The notes beneath the pieces were generated by a model, which saw only the letters and a list, made by a program, of their open reading frames with translations, was not told where the DNA came from and searched no databases. The translations under genes and the position numbers were made by a program. This document shows, piece by piece, positions 1-9,889 of a stretch of 64,000 nt of DNA; positions within the stretch are counted from its first letter, which is position 1, and each line of letters begins with the position of its first letter. This stretch comes from Boesenbergia rotunda. Taxonomy: Eukaryota; Streptophyta; Magnoliopsida; Zingiberales; Zingiberaceae. The stretch spans positions 124,001 through 188,000 of the forward strand of contig JAGFNQ010008299.1 of assembly GCA_024364735.1 (NCBI GenBank), in the 5' to 3' direction.

Positions 1-107
1 AAATAATATTATATACATGGCGTGTCGTTGATTATTGACGAAATCCGTGTCCTGGTGAGTCGGGATGATGATGCCCCCTTGATGAGCTCATAAGGTTCAT
101 CATGTTA
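1..107 (+). mobile_element. Copia-A 5' LTR, left remnant
   Basis: This piece matches 24396-24507 almost base for base, which lies in the Copia-A 3' LTR. It is therefore the left part of the 5' LTR of the same element. The LTR start, about 480 bp further left by comparison with the other LTR, lies outside the window. The piece ends in TGTTA (103-107), duplicated at 12223-12227, which marks insertion of the gypsy element that follows. Confidence 0.85.
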
Positions 108-288
108 TGTAACGCCCCAAAATTTCCATTTTTAGTTTTTAAAGTCCTTAGAATTATTTAGAAATGGTTTAGAAATATTCTAGGTATTTTTAGGAATTTT
201 TAGAGTATTTTTATGGAATTTTCCGAGTCCGTTTGGTATTTTTGGAAAAAGAAAAAGAAAAGGAAAATAGAAAAAAACCACTAAGGGG

Positions 289-357
289 CAGCCGGAGATC
301 GAACCCGCGACCACCACGAGACCAAGGGAGCGCACAACCAGCTGGGCTAGGTATCAA
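289..357 (-). other. tRNA-like (Pol III A/B box) sequence inside gypsy LTR
   Basis: Read on the minus strand, this stretch shows an A-box-like TAGCCCAGCTGG followed about 40 nt later by a B-box-like GGGTTCGATCTCC, the order seen in tRNAs and tRNA-derived SINE heads. The same stretch is in the 3' LTR at about 10071-10138, where a few bases between the boxes differ. It does not fold into a full tRNA that I can support, so it is probably a relic SINE head taken into the LTR. Confidence 0.45.
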
Positions 358-418
358 GCATAAAAAAGGAAGGAGAGACATATATTTAAGCTGTAGTTAA
401 GTTAATCCGCCCCATGAG

Positions 419-426
419 TATAAATA
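419..426 (+). promoter_or_regulatory. TATA box of gypsy 5' LTR
   Basis: TATAAATA in the plus direction, with no competing TATA nearby. The identical motif is at 10201-10208 in the 3' LTR. This is the likely start region for the genomic RNA, giving a short U3 and a long R-U5. Confidence 0.55.
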
Positions 427-2443
427 GGTTATTAAAGAGAGAAGTTTTATTTTCTCTCAAACCCTCTCCCTCTCCCAAGTTTGCGCCGACCCCTCTCTTC
501 CCTCTCCTCTCTTGGGCGACACCAACACCAAGGCTAAGAGGGCCGGCCAAGACGCTTCTCCAAGAGATTTTCCTATATTCGGGATCCCCGCGACGAGAGG
601 AACGCGTAGGTGTGAAGAATTCTCCGAGATCTCAAGTTTCTCTCGAACCTCCGACGCCGTTCTTGGTTGTAAGTCCAAGATATCGATGTAAGTACTGCTC
701 ACCTGCAGTAAGAGGCGGTTTTTCCGCGAGAATTTCCTTTAAAAGTTTTTAGAAGAGATATTTTCTTTTTGTTTGAGTTTTTGCATGTGATCTTAGTTCA
801 TTATATGCTTATATATGTTGATTAATACCCTATGTGAGTTTAGGGTCCAAGAAAAGCTATGAGAAAAGAAAAGAGAAGATAAAGATAAGAAAAGAAAAGG
901 CCAAGGCCTTAAGAAATCCCCAAAAGTCAAGACTTAGGGATTTTAGCACGCAAGGTGCTCCAGAAAATGCCAAGGCATTTACAGATAAGAAAGAAAAGAA
1001 AGAAAAGCTATTTTATTTTATAAGGCCAGTACCCGGCGTCCAAGGGCGTCGTTAAAGAAATCCAGGTGTCCAATTCCAAGGTCTTGGCCCTGGTAGACCA
1101 AGGTCTGCTCTATTAGGATTGGTGGCTCGCTACCCCAACCTTTTAGGGAACGCGCATATCAGATGGTACTTACGTCTTCAGTGGATCCAAGTGATTAGTA
1201 TTTTCAAGTATATGCTTTAGCAAAGTTTCTAAAATTTAAAGAGTTTTCAAAAAGTTAAAGAATAGCTAAAGTTTCAAGTTGAGCCAAGAAAAGTAAATTG
1301 AGATTTATTATTGCTTGAGTATGCATGTTTTGAGTTATACATGTTCTTAGTTTTCTTTCAAGAATATTAGTATCTCATATGATTTTCAGTTTGATCTAGA
1401 AGCATGTTTGCACATTTCGAGATTTTGTGAGCTAGATAGTACTTACTAAGTCTTTGCTTACTAGTTGCATTTCCTCTTATTGCAGATAAAGGTAAAGGCA
1501 AGCAATTCTGAAGGAAGACGACGAGGCGGTGCTGAGTAGAGTGTGTGTGGTGGCTGATTATGGAGAGATCCTTGAGACGAGACATTCTAGTTACTTGAAT
1601 TGCAATGTTTAAGTTTATTCAAATTTCAAGTTCTTGCTTTATCGAGATTATTGAGTATTTGAGTTTTGGATAGTTTTATATGCTAAATTTCTTAGAGTAA
1701 AGATTCCATGTCATTTCATTTAGCATATATATCCTTATGATTGCATTGGATGAGTAAAAGTGTGAGTAGTTAGAAATATTGATACTTTGTTAGAGAAAAA
1801 GGTGTTTGTGCCAAGATAGTATCAATTTTCCTTTTGAATCGAGTTTTATTGCTTAAAAATGTTTAGAATAGTTGCAATCACATTTCATAATGCTTTAGCA
1901 AGGTTGTAGAACATGTATTTGGTGTTATAAATTCATAGAAGCCAAGATTGGTACAAACTCTATTGTTAAAGTTTATATAAACTTGTTTGGTTTATTTTCT
2001 TCCATAAAAGTCCTAAATTCAAGTTTATGGATTCGTTTGATTGGCTAAATTGTTTAGGAAACTGATATAGAGTATAGAAATGGTGTCGTAGTTTGATATG
2101 GCTCGAAATTGAAGGAATGGTGGACTTGGAAAGCAAGGGCCGAAACCTGTAAAACTGATTACAGGCGTACCAGTCGACTGCCACGTCACCAGTCGACTGG
2201 TACAGGCAGTTCAAGAAGGGTAAAGCTGTTTTCAACAGGTATTAGCTATGAGATTTGAGAAGAAAGTATGACATGGTATTATTATACATGATTGCTTAAG
2301 TTAGAATATAATTGTTAGCAGAATTTAAAAGGTTAAAAGAAAAAAAAAAGATTTCCGCAATTTTCTTTAGTCATGTATAAAAGTCAAGAAGTAGAGATAA
2401 GTAACGATCCGTCTAAGGTAGAGAGAAGTCGGGTCGCTACAGT

Positions 2444-2457
2444 TGGTATCAGAGCAG
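2444..2457 (+). other. Primer binding site of gypsy element
   Basis: TGGTATCAGAGC begins two bases after the 5' LTR end. It is complementary to the 3' end of initiator methionine tRNA, the usual primer of plant LTR elements. Confidence 0.85.
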
Positions 2458-2737
2458 GTTCCATTTTCCAGCATCACACACACATCAGCATCAACCTTGC
2501 CGTCTTCAAGTAAGAAAGCTTTAAGTTTCAGTTTTTCTATTGCTCCTTTATTTAATTGCAGTATAGAGAAATGCTTAAGTACTACTCACATGTGCATAGA
2601 ACAAGGAAGCATGTTTAATCCCTTAGTATCACGGAATCATATTTAATCCCTAGAATGGATATCAGATTTCTAAGTAAGAAGACCAGTTTATATCTAGAGA
2701 TGTAGTAGTGATTTCTTGTTTCTTTATGCATTATTAG
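2458..2737 (+). other. gypsy leader, untranslated
   Basis: The 280 bases between primer site and gag start hold no supported gene. This is ordinary retrotransposon leader sequence. Confidence 0.6.
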
Positions 2738-5281
2738 ATGGCAAGAAGAGGCCGAGCTCCTAATGCTAATAACAGAACTCCAGTTCCAGATAACAGTGAG
2801 CCTGGCACAGAACAGCCAAACCTGATGGCAGTCATTGCTCAAATGCAAGCTCAGATTACAGAACAACAGAAGACCATCGCCACACTGATGGCGAATCAGC
2901 ACCCAGTGCCCCCTACACCACCCACAGCAGGAGTGGGAACTCCAGTGGTGGCTGATGTTCCACCAGTCCCACAGGAGACCCCTGCCGTGAACCGAAGACA
3001 AGAAGCATACCTCGTCCAGTGGCAGAGGCTGAAACCCGAAAGCTTCTCAGGCATGACTGAGCCCTGGGATGCCCAGGCTTGGTTCAAGACTTTAGAGAGC
3101 ACAATGGAGCTTCTTGACTGGCCAGAGGTCGAGAAGGTCAAATGTGCCTCCTTCTGCCTAACTGGAGATGCTCGTATGTGGTGGGAGCGAGTCAAGAGTA
3201 AGAAGATAGTCAACCAGATGAGCTGGGCAGATTTTGAGCACGAGTTCTATGAGGAATTTTTCCACATGAAGGTTACCAACAAGCACTTCGAAGACTTCAT
3301 GGAGTTCAGACAGGGTAGCCTACCAGTGGGAGAAGCAGTCGCAAAGTTCAACAGACTAGCTCGCCTCTGCCCAGAGCTAGTCAGCACAGAGAAGGAGCGA
3401 GTCAGACTGATGCTCCGCATGCTGAACCCTGAGATTGCACACAACGTGAACAGCGGGATGCACCGACCTCAGACCAGCGAGGAGTTGGTCAGTAGTGCTC
3501 TAATCTCAGAGCACTACCTGAATAGCATCAAGGCACAGCAAGCACAGCAGAAGCCAGTCCTGATTGAGAACAAGACAATAGGAGGCCAGAAGCCTCAGCC
3601 AAATAGCCAGAACTGGAAGAACAAGAACCACGAAAGGAAGCAGTGGCCTGGCAGCCAGAAAGGAAAACCAGAGAATAAGCAAGCTAGGTATCCACCTTGT
3701 CCTAAGTGTGGGAGGAACCATCCAGGAGCATGCCTTTTGGGTGTAACTGGATGCTATTCATGTGGACAAGAGGGACACAGATCCAGAGACTGCCCAAACA
3801 AGTTCAAGGTACTTCCTCAGCAGTCCGTACAGTATGGAGGCCAGCCTCAGTTACATTACATGCCTACTATACTGGAGGGACCTCAGATCAGTCAGGGAGG
3901 GTTGGAAGCAGCACCAGTTCCAACCAATGCCAGAGTCTTTTCCCTCACGAAGGAAGAAGCTGCCAGCGCCTCCACGGTCGTAACAGGTCGAATAGTTATT
4001 TTTCAGCATTTAGCTACTACACTGTTTGACACTGGGGCGACCCATTCTTTCGTATCAGTACCTTTTGCTAGTAAGTTACAGGTGCCTACAGAGAGTTGGG
4101 AGTCCAGATTCCTGACAACTCTCCCTTCAGGAGAAATCATGGAGTCCACCCAGAGGCTCCGGGCTGTGCCAATCAAGATTTCAGACCGAGAGCTACATGT
4201 CGATCTGATAGTCCTTGCTATGCAGGACTTCGACATCATATTGGGCATGGATTTCCTCAGTAAGTACAGCGCTTCAGTGGACTGCCGTAGAAGGAAGGTG
4301 GTTTTCAGCCCAGAAGGAGAACCACCATTCGAGTTTCAAGGAGCCCCAAGGAGGAAGACTCAGAAATTTCTCTCAGCCTTGGCAGCCCACCAGATGCTAG
4401 AGCGAGGGTGTGCTGGTTTTCTTGCACACATAGTGGAATCAGAAGCAAAGGAAGAACTCAAGCAGGAGGATGTACGGGTAGTCTGCGAATATCCAGAAGT
4501 GTTCCCAGAAGAATTACCTGGACTACCTCCCAACCGAGAAGTGGAATTCGAGATCGAGCTAGTGCCCGGTACCGGTCCGGTCTCGAAAGCCCCATATCGT
4601 ATGTCTCCAGCAGAGTTAAAGGAATTGCAAGAGCAACTCCAGGAGCTACTAGACAAGGGCTTCATTCGCCCGAGTCATTCACCCTGGGGAGCTCCTGTAC
4701 TTTTCGTGAAGAAGAAGGATGGGTCTATGCGTCTGTGCATAGACTACAGAGCTCTGAACAAGGTGACCATCAAGAACAAGTACCCCCTTCCTAGAATAGA
4801 TGATTTATTTGATCAACTCAAAGGGGCTACAGTGTTCTCGAAGATAGACCTGCGTTCTGGGTATCATCAGCTAAAGGTTAAAGAAAGTGACATCCCCAGG
4901 ACGGCCTTCAGAACAAGATACGGCCACTACGAATTTGTAGTGATGCCTTTTGGAGTAACCAATGCTCCAGCAGTCTTCATGGAGCTGATGAACCACATCT
5001 TTAGGGAGTATCTCGATAAATTTGTCATTGTGTTTATTGATGATATTCTCATATACTCACAGACTCCAGAGGACCATGCTACACACTTGAGGATAGTGCT
5101 GCAGATCCTTCAGCAGGAGAAGCTCTATGCAAAATTCTCAAAGTGTGAGTTTTGGCTAGATCAGGTGACCTTCCTAGGTCACATTGTATCCAAAGAAGGC
5201 ATTCAAGTTGATCCAGCCAAGATAGAAGCAGTCAGCAACTGGTGTAGACCCAAGATGCCAGTGAGATCAGAAGCTTCTTAG
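2738..5281 (+). pseudogene. gypsy gag-protease-reverse transcriptase, copy 1, frameshifted
   Basis: The frame starts at ATG 2738, downstream of the primer site. Residues about 100-200 form a retrotransposon gag core. Residues about 339-352 hold a CX2CX4HX4C zinc knuckle (CYSCGQEGHRSRDC), preceded by a second Cys/His cluster. The aspartic protease motif DTGA lies near residue 430. The reverse transcriptase runs from about residue 620, with the FIDDILIYS form of the catalytic YVDD box near 5040. A one-base loss near 5253, by comparison with the second copy at 7739, shifts the frame and gives the stop at 5281. The product would be capsid, protease and polymerase acting in cytoplasmic virus-like particles. 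Apart from the indel the reading is clean, so a sequencing error is as likely as a mutation. Confidence 0.9.
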
Positions 5282-5307
5282 GCCTGGCAGGATATTACAG
5301 AAAATTT

Positions 5308-6079
5308 GTGGAGGACTTTTCCAGGATAGCCTCTCCACTCACAGCTTTGACCAGAAAGAACAAGAAGTTTGAATGGTCAGATAAATGCGAGCACAGTTTT
5401 CTAGAGCTGAAGAAGAGACTGACCAGTGCTCCCATCCTGACTGTTCCAGAGAGTGACAAGGCCTTCGACATCTACAGTGAAGCATCCAAGATGGGCCTTG
5501 GAGCTGTCCTCATGCAAGATGGTAAAGTAATAGCGTATGCCTCCAGACAGCTCAAGGACTACGAGAAGAATTATCCTACGCATGACCTTGAGCTAGCAGC
5601 TGTGGTTTTTGCACTGAAGCTTTGGAGACATTACCTGTATGGAGTGCAGTGCAGAATCTTCACAGACCATCAGAGTTTGAAGTACTTCTTCACTCAGAAA
5701 GATCTGAATATGAGGCAGCGCAGGTGGCTAGAGTTGGTCAAAGATTATGACTGTGAAATCCTCTACCACCCAGGTAAAGCTAATAAAGTGGCAGATGCAC
5801 TGAGCAGAAAATCCTGTGCGGCACTGATGTCCTTATCATCACTGTCTCTACCACTTCAGAAAGAAATAAAGAATTTTGGAGTCGAGGTAATAATTGGGCA
5901 ACTTTCTGCATTGACTCTAGAGTCAACCCTGCTTGTGGATATACAAAGAAAGCAAAGTCAAGACCCAGAGATCCAGAAAATCAAGCAGGGGATCCAAGAG
6001 GCAGGAAATTCAGAGTTTCGAGTATCAGATAGTGGCATACTCTATTTTTGGAGACCGCCTTTGCGTCCCCAATGATGAG
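5308..6079 (+). pseudogene. gypsy RNase H region, copy 1, truncated
   Basis: This continues copy 1 in the shifted frame: the end of the RT connection, then RNase H (FDIYSEASKMGLGAVL) with the DALSRK motif at its end. The acidic residue of the RNase H signature, Asp in the second copy and in the family, is Glu here (codon at 5479-5481). The segment ends at the N at 6080, before integrase. An extra T near 6048, compared with copy 2, ends the frame at 6075. This half cannot supply a whole pol product. Confidence 0.85.
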
Positions 6080-6080
6080 N

Positions 6081-7573
6081 AGCCAAATAGCCAGAACTGG
6101 AAGAACAAGAACCACGAAAGGAAGCAGTGGCCTGGCAGCCAGAAAGGAAAACCAGAGAATAAGCAAGCTAGGTATCCACCTTGTCCTAAGTGTGGGAGGA
6201 ACCATCCAGGAGCATGCCTTTTGGGTGTAACTGGATGCTATTCATGTGGACAAGAGGGACACAGATCCAGAGACTGCCCAAACAAGTTCAAGGTACTTCC
6301 TCAGCAGTCCGTACAGTATGGAGGCCAGCCTCAGTTACATTACATGCCTACTATACTGGAGGGACCTCAGATCAGTCAGGGAGGGTTGGAAGCAGCACCA
6401 GTTCCAACCAATGCCAGAGTCTTTTCCCTCACGAAGGAAGAAGCTGCCAGCGCCTCCACGGTCGTAACAGGTCGAATAGTTATTTTTCAGCATTTAGCTA
6501 CTACACTGTTTGACACTGGGGCGACCCATTCTTTCGTATCAGTACCTTTTGCTAGTAAGTTACAGGTGCCTACAGAGAGTTGGGAGTCCAGATTCCTGAC
6601 AACTCTCCCTTCAGGGGAAATCATGGAGTCCACCCAGAGGCTCCGGGCTGTGCCAATCAAGATTTCAGACCGAGAGCTATATGTCGATCTGATAGTCCTT
6701 GCGATGCAGGACTTCGACATCATACTGGGCATGGATTTCCTCAGTAAGTACAGCGCTTCAGTGGACTGCCGTAGAAGGAAGGTGGTTTTCAGCCCAGAAG
6801 GAGAACCACCATTCGAGTTTCAAGGAGCCCCAAGGAGGAAGACTCAGAAATTTCTCTCAGCCTTGGCAGCCCACCAGATGCTAGAGCAAGGGTGTGCTGG
6901 TTTTCTTGCACACATAGTGGACTCAGAAGCAAAGGAAGAACTCAAGCAGGAGGATGTACGGGTAGTCTGCGAATATCCAGAAGTGTTCCCAGAAGAATTA
7001 CCTGGACTACCTCCCAACAGAGAAGTGGAATTCGAGATCGAGCTAGTGCCCGGTACCGGTCCGGTCTCGAAGGCCCCATATCGTATGTCTCCAGCAGAGT
7101 TGAAGGAATTACAAGAGCAACTCCAGGAGCTACTAGACAAGGGCTTCATTCGCCCGAGTCATTCACCCTGGGGAGCTCCTGTACTTTTCGTGAAGAAGAA
7201 GGATGGGTCTATGCGTCTGTGCATAGACTACAGAGCTCTGAACAAGGTGACCATCAAGAACAAGTACCCCCTTCCTAGAATAGATGATTTATTTGATCAA
7301 CTCAAAGGGGCTACAGTGTTCTCGAAGATAGATCTGCGTTCTGGGTATCATCAGCTAAAGGTTAAAGAAAGTGACATCCCCAGGACGGCCTTCAGAACAA
7401 GATACGGCCACTACGAATTTGTAGTGATGCCTTTTGGAGTAACCAATGCTCCAGCAGTCTTCATGGAGCTGATGAACCACATCTTTAGGGAGTATCTCGA
7501 TAAATTGTCATTGTGTTTATTGATGATATTCTCATATACTCACAGACTCCAGAGGACCATGCTACACACTTGA
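6081..7573 (+). pseudogene. gypsy gag C-terminus, protease, reverse transcriptase, copy 2
   Basis: The open frame runs unbroken from 5933 across the N into the second copy, so the zinc knuckle, DTGA protease and RT palm are translated again. It differs from copy 1 by only a few residues (for example YVDL for HVDL near 6680). A missing T near 7505, in a run of T, throws the frame off just before the catalytic FIDDILIYS, and the frame stops at 7573. The lesion differs from that of copy 1, so each copy is intact where the other is broken. Confidence 0.88.
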
Positions 7574-8561
7574 GGATAGTGCTGCAGATCCTTCAGCAGG
7601 AGAAGCTCTATGCAAAATTCTCAAAGTGTGAGTTTTGGCTAGATCAGGTGACCTTCCTAGGTCACATTGTATCCAAAGAAGGCATTCAAGTTGATCCAGC
7701 CAAGATAGAAGCAGTCAGCAACTGGTGTAGACCCAAGAGTGCCAGTGAGATCAGAAGCTTCTTAGGCCTGGCAGGATATTACAGAAAATTTGTGGAGGAC
7801 TTTTCCAGGATAGCCTCTCCACTCACAGCTTTGACCAGAAAGAACAAGAAGTTTGAATGGTCAGATAAATGCGAGCACAGTTTTCTAGAGCTGAAGAAGA
7901 GACTGACCAGTGCTCCCATCCTGACTGTTCCAGAGAGTGACAAGGCCTTCGACATCTACAGTGATGCATCCAAGATGGGCCTTGGAGCTGTCCTCATGCA
8001 AGATGGTAAAGTAATAGCGTATGCCTCCAGACAGCTCAAGGACTACGAGAAGAATTATCCTACGCATGACCTTGAGCTAGCAGCTGTGGTTTTTGCACTG
8101 AAGCTTTGGAGACATTACCTGTATGGAGTGCAGTGCAGAATCTTCACAGACCATCAGAGTTTGAAGTACTTCTTCACTCAGAAAGATCTGAATATGAGGC
8201 AGCGCAGGTGGCTAGAGTTGGTCAAAGATTATGACTGTGAAATCCTCTACCACCCAGGTAAAGCTAATAAAGTGGCAGATGCACTGAGCAGAAAATCCTG
8301 TGCGGCACTGATGTCCTTATCATCACTGTCTCTACCACTTCAGAAAGAAATAAAGAATTTTGGAGTCGAGGTAATAATTGGGCAACTTTCTGCATTGACT
8401 CTAGAGTCAACCCTGCTTGTGGATATACAAAGAAAGCAAAGTCAAGACCCAGAGATCCAGAAATCAAGCAGGGGATCCAAGAGGCAGGAAATTCAGAGTT
8501 TCGAGTATCAGATAGTGGCATACTCTATTTTGGAGACCGCCTTTGCGTCCCCAATGATGAG
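6081..8561 (+). repeat. Direct duplication of 3597-6079 within gypsy gag-pol
   Basis: Sequence restarts after the single N at 6080 with the bases found at 3597 and then follows 3597-6079 to 8561. The copies differ by scattered substitutions and a few one-base indels. Removing either copy would give a normal gag-pol order and a normal 9.6-kb element. The N placed exactly at the joint suggests a scaffold or gap-filling artefact, but a real tandem duplication cannot be excluded. Confidence 0.93.
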
Positions 8562-8568
8562 GAACTAA
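7513..8568 (+). pseudogene. gypsy RT C-terminus and RNase H, copy 2
   Basis: The frame resumes with FIDDILIYS, completing the RT palm and thumb, and continues into RNase H. Here the signature aspartate is present (FDIYSDASK). A missing A in an A-run near 8463 shifts the frame again ahead of integrase. Together with 8610-9854 this is the half of the duplication that joins the rest of pol. Confidence 0.88.
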
Positions 8569-8609
8569 GAAAGAATATTCTAGAAGAAGCTCACAGTACC
8601 CCGTACTCT

Positions 8610-9854
8610 ATGCATCCTGGTTCTACCAAGATGTATCAAGATTTAAAGGAAAGATTCTGGTGGTCTGGACTCAAGCGAGACGTGGCCAGATATATCAGTA
8701 CCTGCTTGACCTGCCAGAGGGTCAAAGCCGAGCACCAGAGACCAGGAGGAGTTCTGCAGCCTCTTCCCATTTCAGAGTGGAAGTGGGAAGAAATATCCAT
8801 GGACTTTGTCACAGGTCTTCCAAGAACCACCCATGGACACGATGCAATTTGGGTGATAGTGGACAGATTGACCAAGTCTACCCACTTCCTAGCTATCAAG
8901 TTATCGCATTCGGTAGAGCAATTAGCACAGCTGTATGTGAAAGAAGTAATCAGGCTTCACGGAGTCCCGAAGTCGATCGTTTCTGACAGAGATGGGCGAT
9001 TCATCTCCCATTTTTGGAGGTGTGTTCAGGACGCCCTAGGCACCAAACTTCAGTTCAGCACAGCCTTCCATCCCCAGACAGATGGACAAACAGAGAGAGT
9101 AAATCAGATTTTAGAAGACATGCTCAGGGCTTGTGCGTTGGACTTTAAGGGTAGTTGGTGCAAATTTCTGTGCTTAGCTGAGTTTGCCTACAACAATAGC
9201 TATCAGGCCACCATCAGGATGGCGCCTTATGAGGCATTATATGGCAGGAAATGTAGATCACCCATATGTTGGCAAGAAGCTGGTGAGAAGAAAGAAATGG
9301 AGTCAGGACTAGACAGCCAGACTGAGTTTATAGATGAGACCACTCAGGCTATCCAGACGACCCGCCAGAGGATTGAGACTGCCCAGAGTAGACAGAAGAG
9401 TTATGCTGACACACGCCGTAGGCCACTTGAATTCCAAGTTGGAGATTTAGTATTTCTCAAGGTCGCTCCTATGAAGGGAGTGATGAGATTTGGTAAAAAG
9501 GGCAAGCTAAGTCCTCGCTACATAGGACCCTACGAGATCATAAAGAGGGTTGGTAAGGTAGCATATGAGTTGGACTTACCAGAGGATATGTCAGCTATCC
9601 ACAGCACATTTCATGTCTCTATGCTGAAGAAGTGCATTCACGACCCTAGCCAAGTGATTCAGCCTCAGTCAGTACAGATCCAAGAAGATCTTAGTTATGA
9701 GAGCAGACCGACACAGATAGTGGATAAAGCAGTTAAGAGATTAAGAAACAAAGAAGTGCCACTAGTGAAGGTCATCTGGCAGAATCAAAAGCATGAAGAG
9801 GCTACTTGGGAACGTGAGGACAGCATGAGAGAGAGATATCCAGAATTATTCTAA
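8610..9854 (+). CDS. gypsy integrase with chromodomain-like C-terminus
   Basis: The start of the integrase zinc-binding region (HHCC: His of HPGS, then CLTC) is followed by the catalytic core. It shows all three acidic residues: D in MDFVTGLP, D in VSDRDGRF and E in TERVNQ. Next comes the GPYEIIKRVGKVAYELDLP module. The final part (LVKVIWQNQ, EATWERED, RYPELF) is the chromodomain form typical of chromoviruses, thought to steer integration to heterochromatin. The stop is TAA at 9852-9854, about 20 bases before the polypurine tract. It is the 3' part of pol and is separated from RNase H only by the frameshift near 8463, so the listed start is where the frame opens, not a true initiation codon. 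Confidence 0.9.
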   Translation: MHPGSTKMYQDLKERFWWSGLKRDVARYISTCLTCQRVKAEHQRPGGVLQPLPISEWKWEEISMDFVTGLPRTTHGHDAIWVIVDRLTKSTHFLAIKLSHSVEQLAQLYVKEVIRLHGVPKSIVSDRDGRFISHFWRCVQDALGTKLQFSTAFHPQTDGQTERVNQILEDMLRACALDFKGSWCKFLCLAEFAYNNSYQATIRMAPYEALYGRKCRSPICWQEAGEKKEMESGLDSQTEFIDETTQAIQTTRQRIETAQSRQKSYADTRRRPLEFQVGDLVFLKVAPMKGVMRFGKKGKLSPRYIGPYEIIKRVGKVAYELDLPEDMSAIHSTFHVSMLKKCIHDPSQVIQPQSVQIQEDLSYESRPTQIVDKAVKRLRNKEVPLVKVIWQNQKHEEATWEREDSMRERYPELF

Positions 9855-9875
9855 GTTCGAGGACGAACTTTTTAT

Positions 9876-9889
9876 AAGGTATGGGGGAT
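9876..9889 (+). other. Polypurine tract of gypsy element
   Basis: AAGGTATGGGGGAT stands directly before the 3' LTR start (TGTAACG), as expected for the plus-strand primer. Confidence 0.8.

Larger units (their letters stand above)
108..2441 (+). repeat. 5' LTR of gypsy element
   Basis: The LTR starts TGTAACGCCCC and ends GGTCGCTACA, directly before the primer site. A TATA box (TATAAATA) is at 419-426. A paired CAGTCGACTG module is at 2171-2199. An antisense tRNA-like stretch is at about 289-357. I see no gene here; the short open frames in it are not supported. Confidence 0.95.

Noticed and set aside
414..752. Protein-coding gene in the gypsy LTR
   Set aside because: The same frame appears in both LTRs (10196-10534). 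It has no recognisable domain and lies in leader-type sequence after the LTR TATA box.
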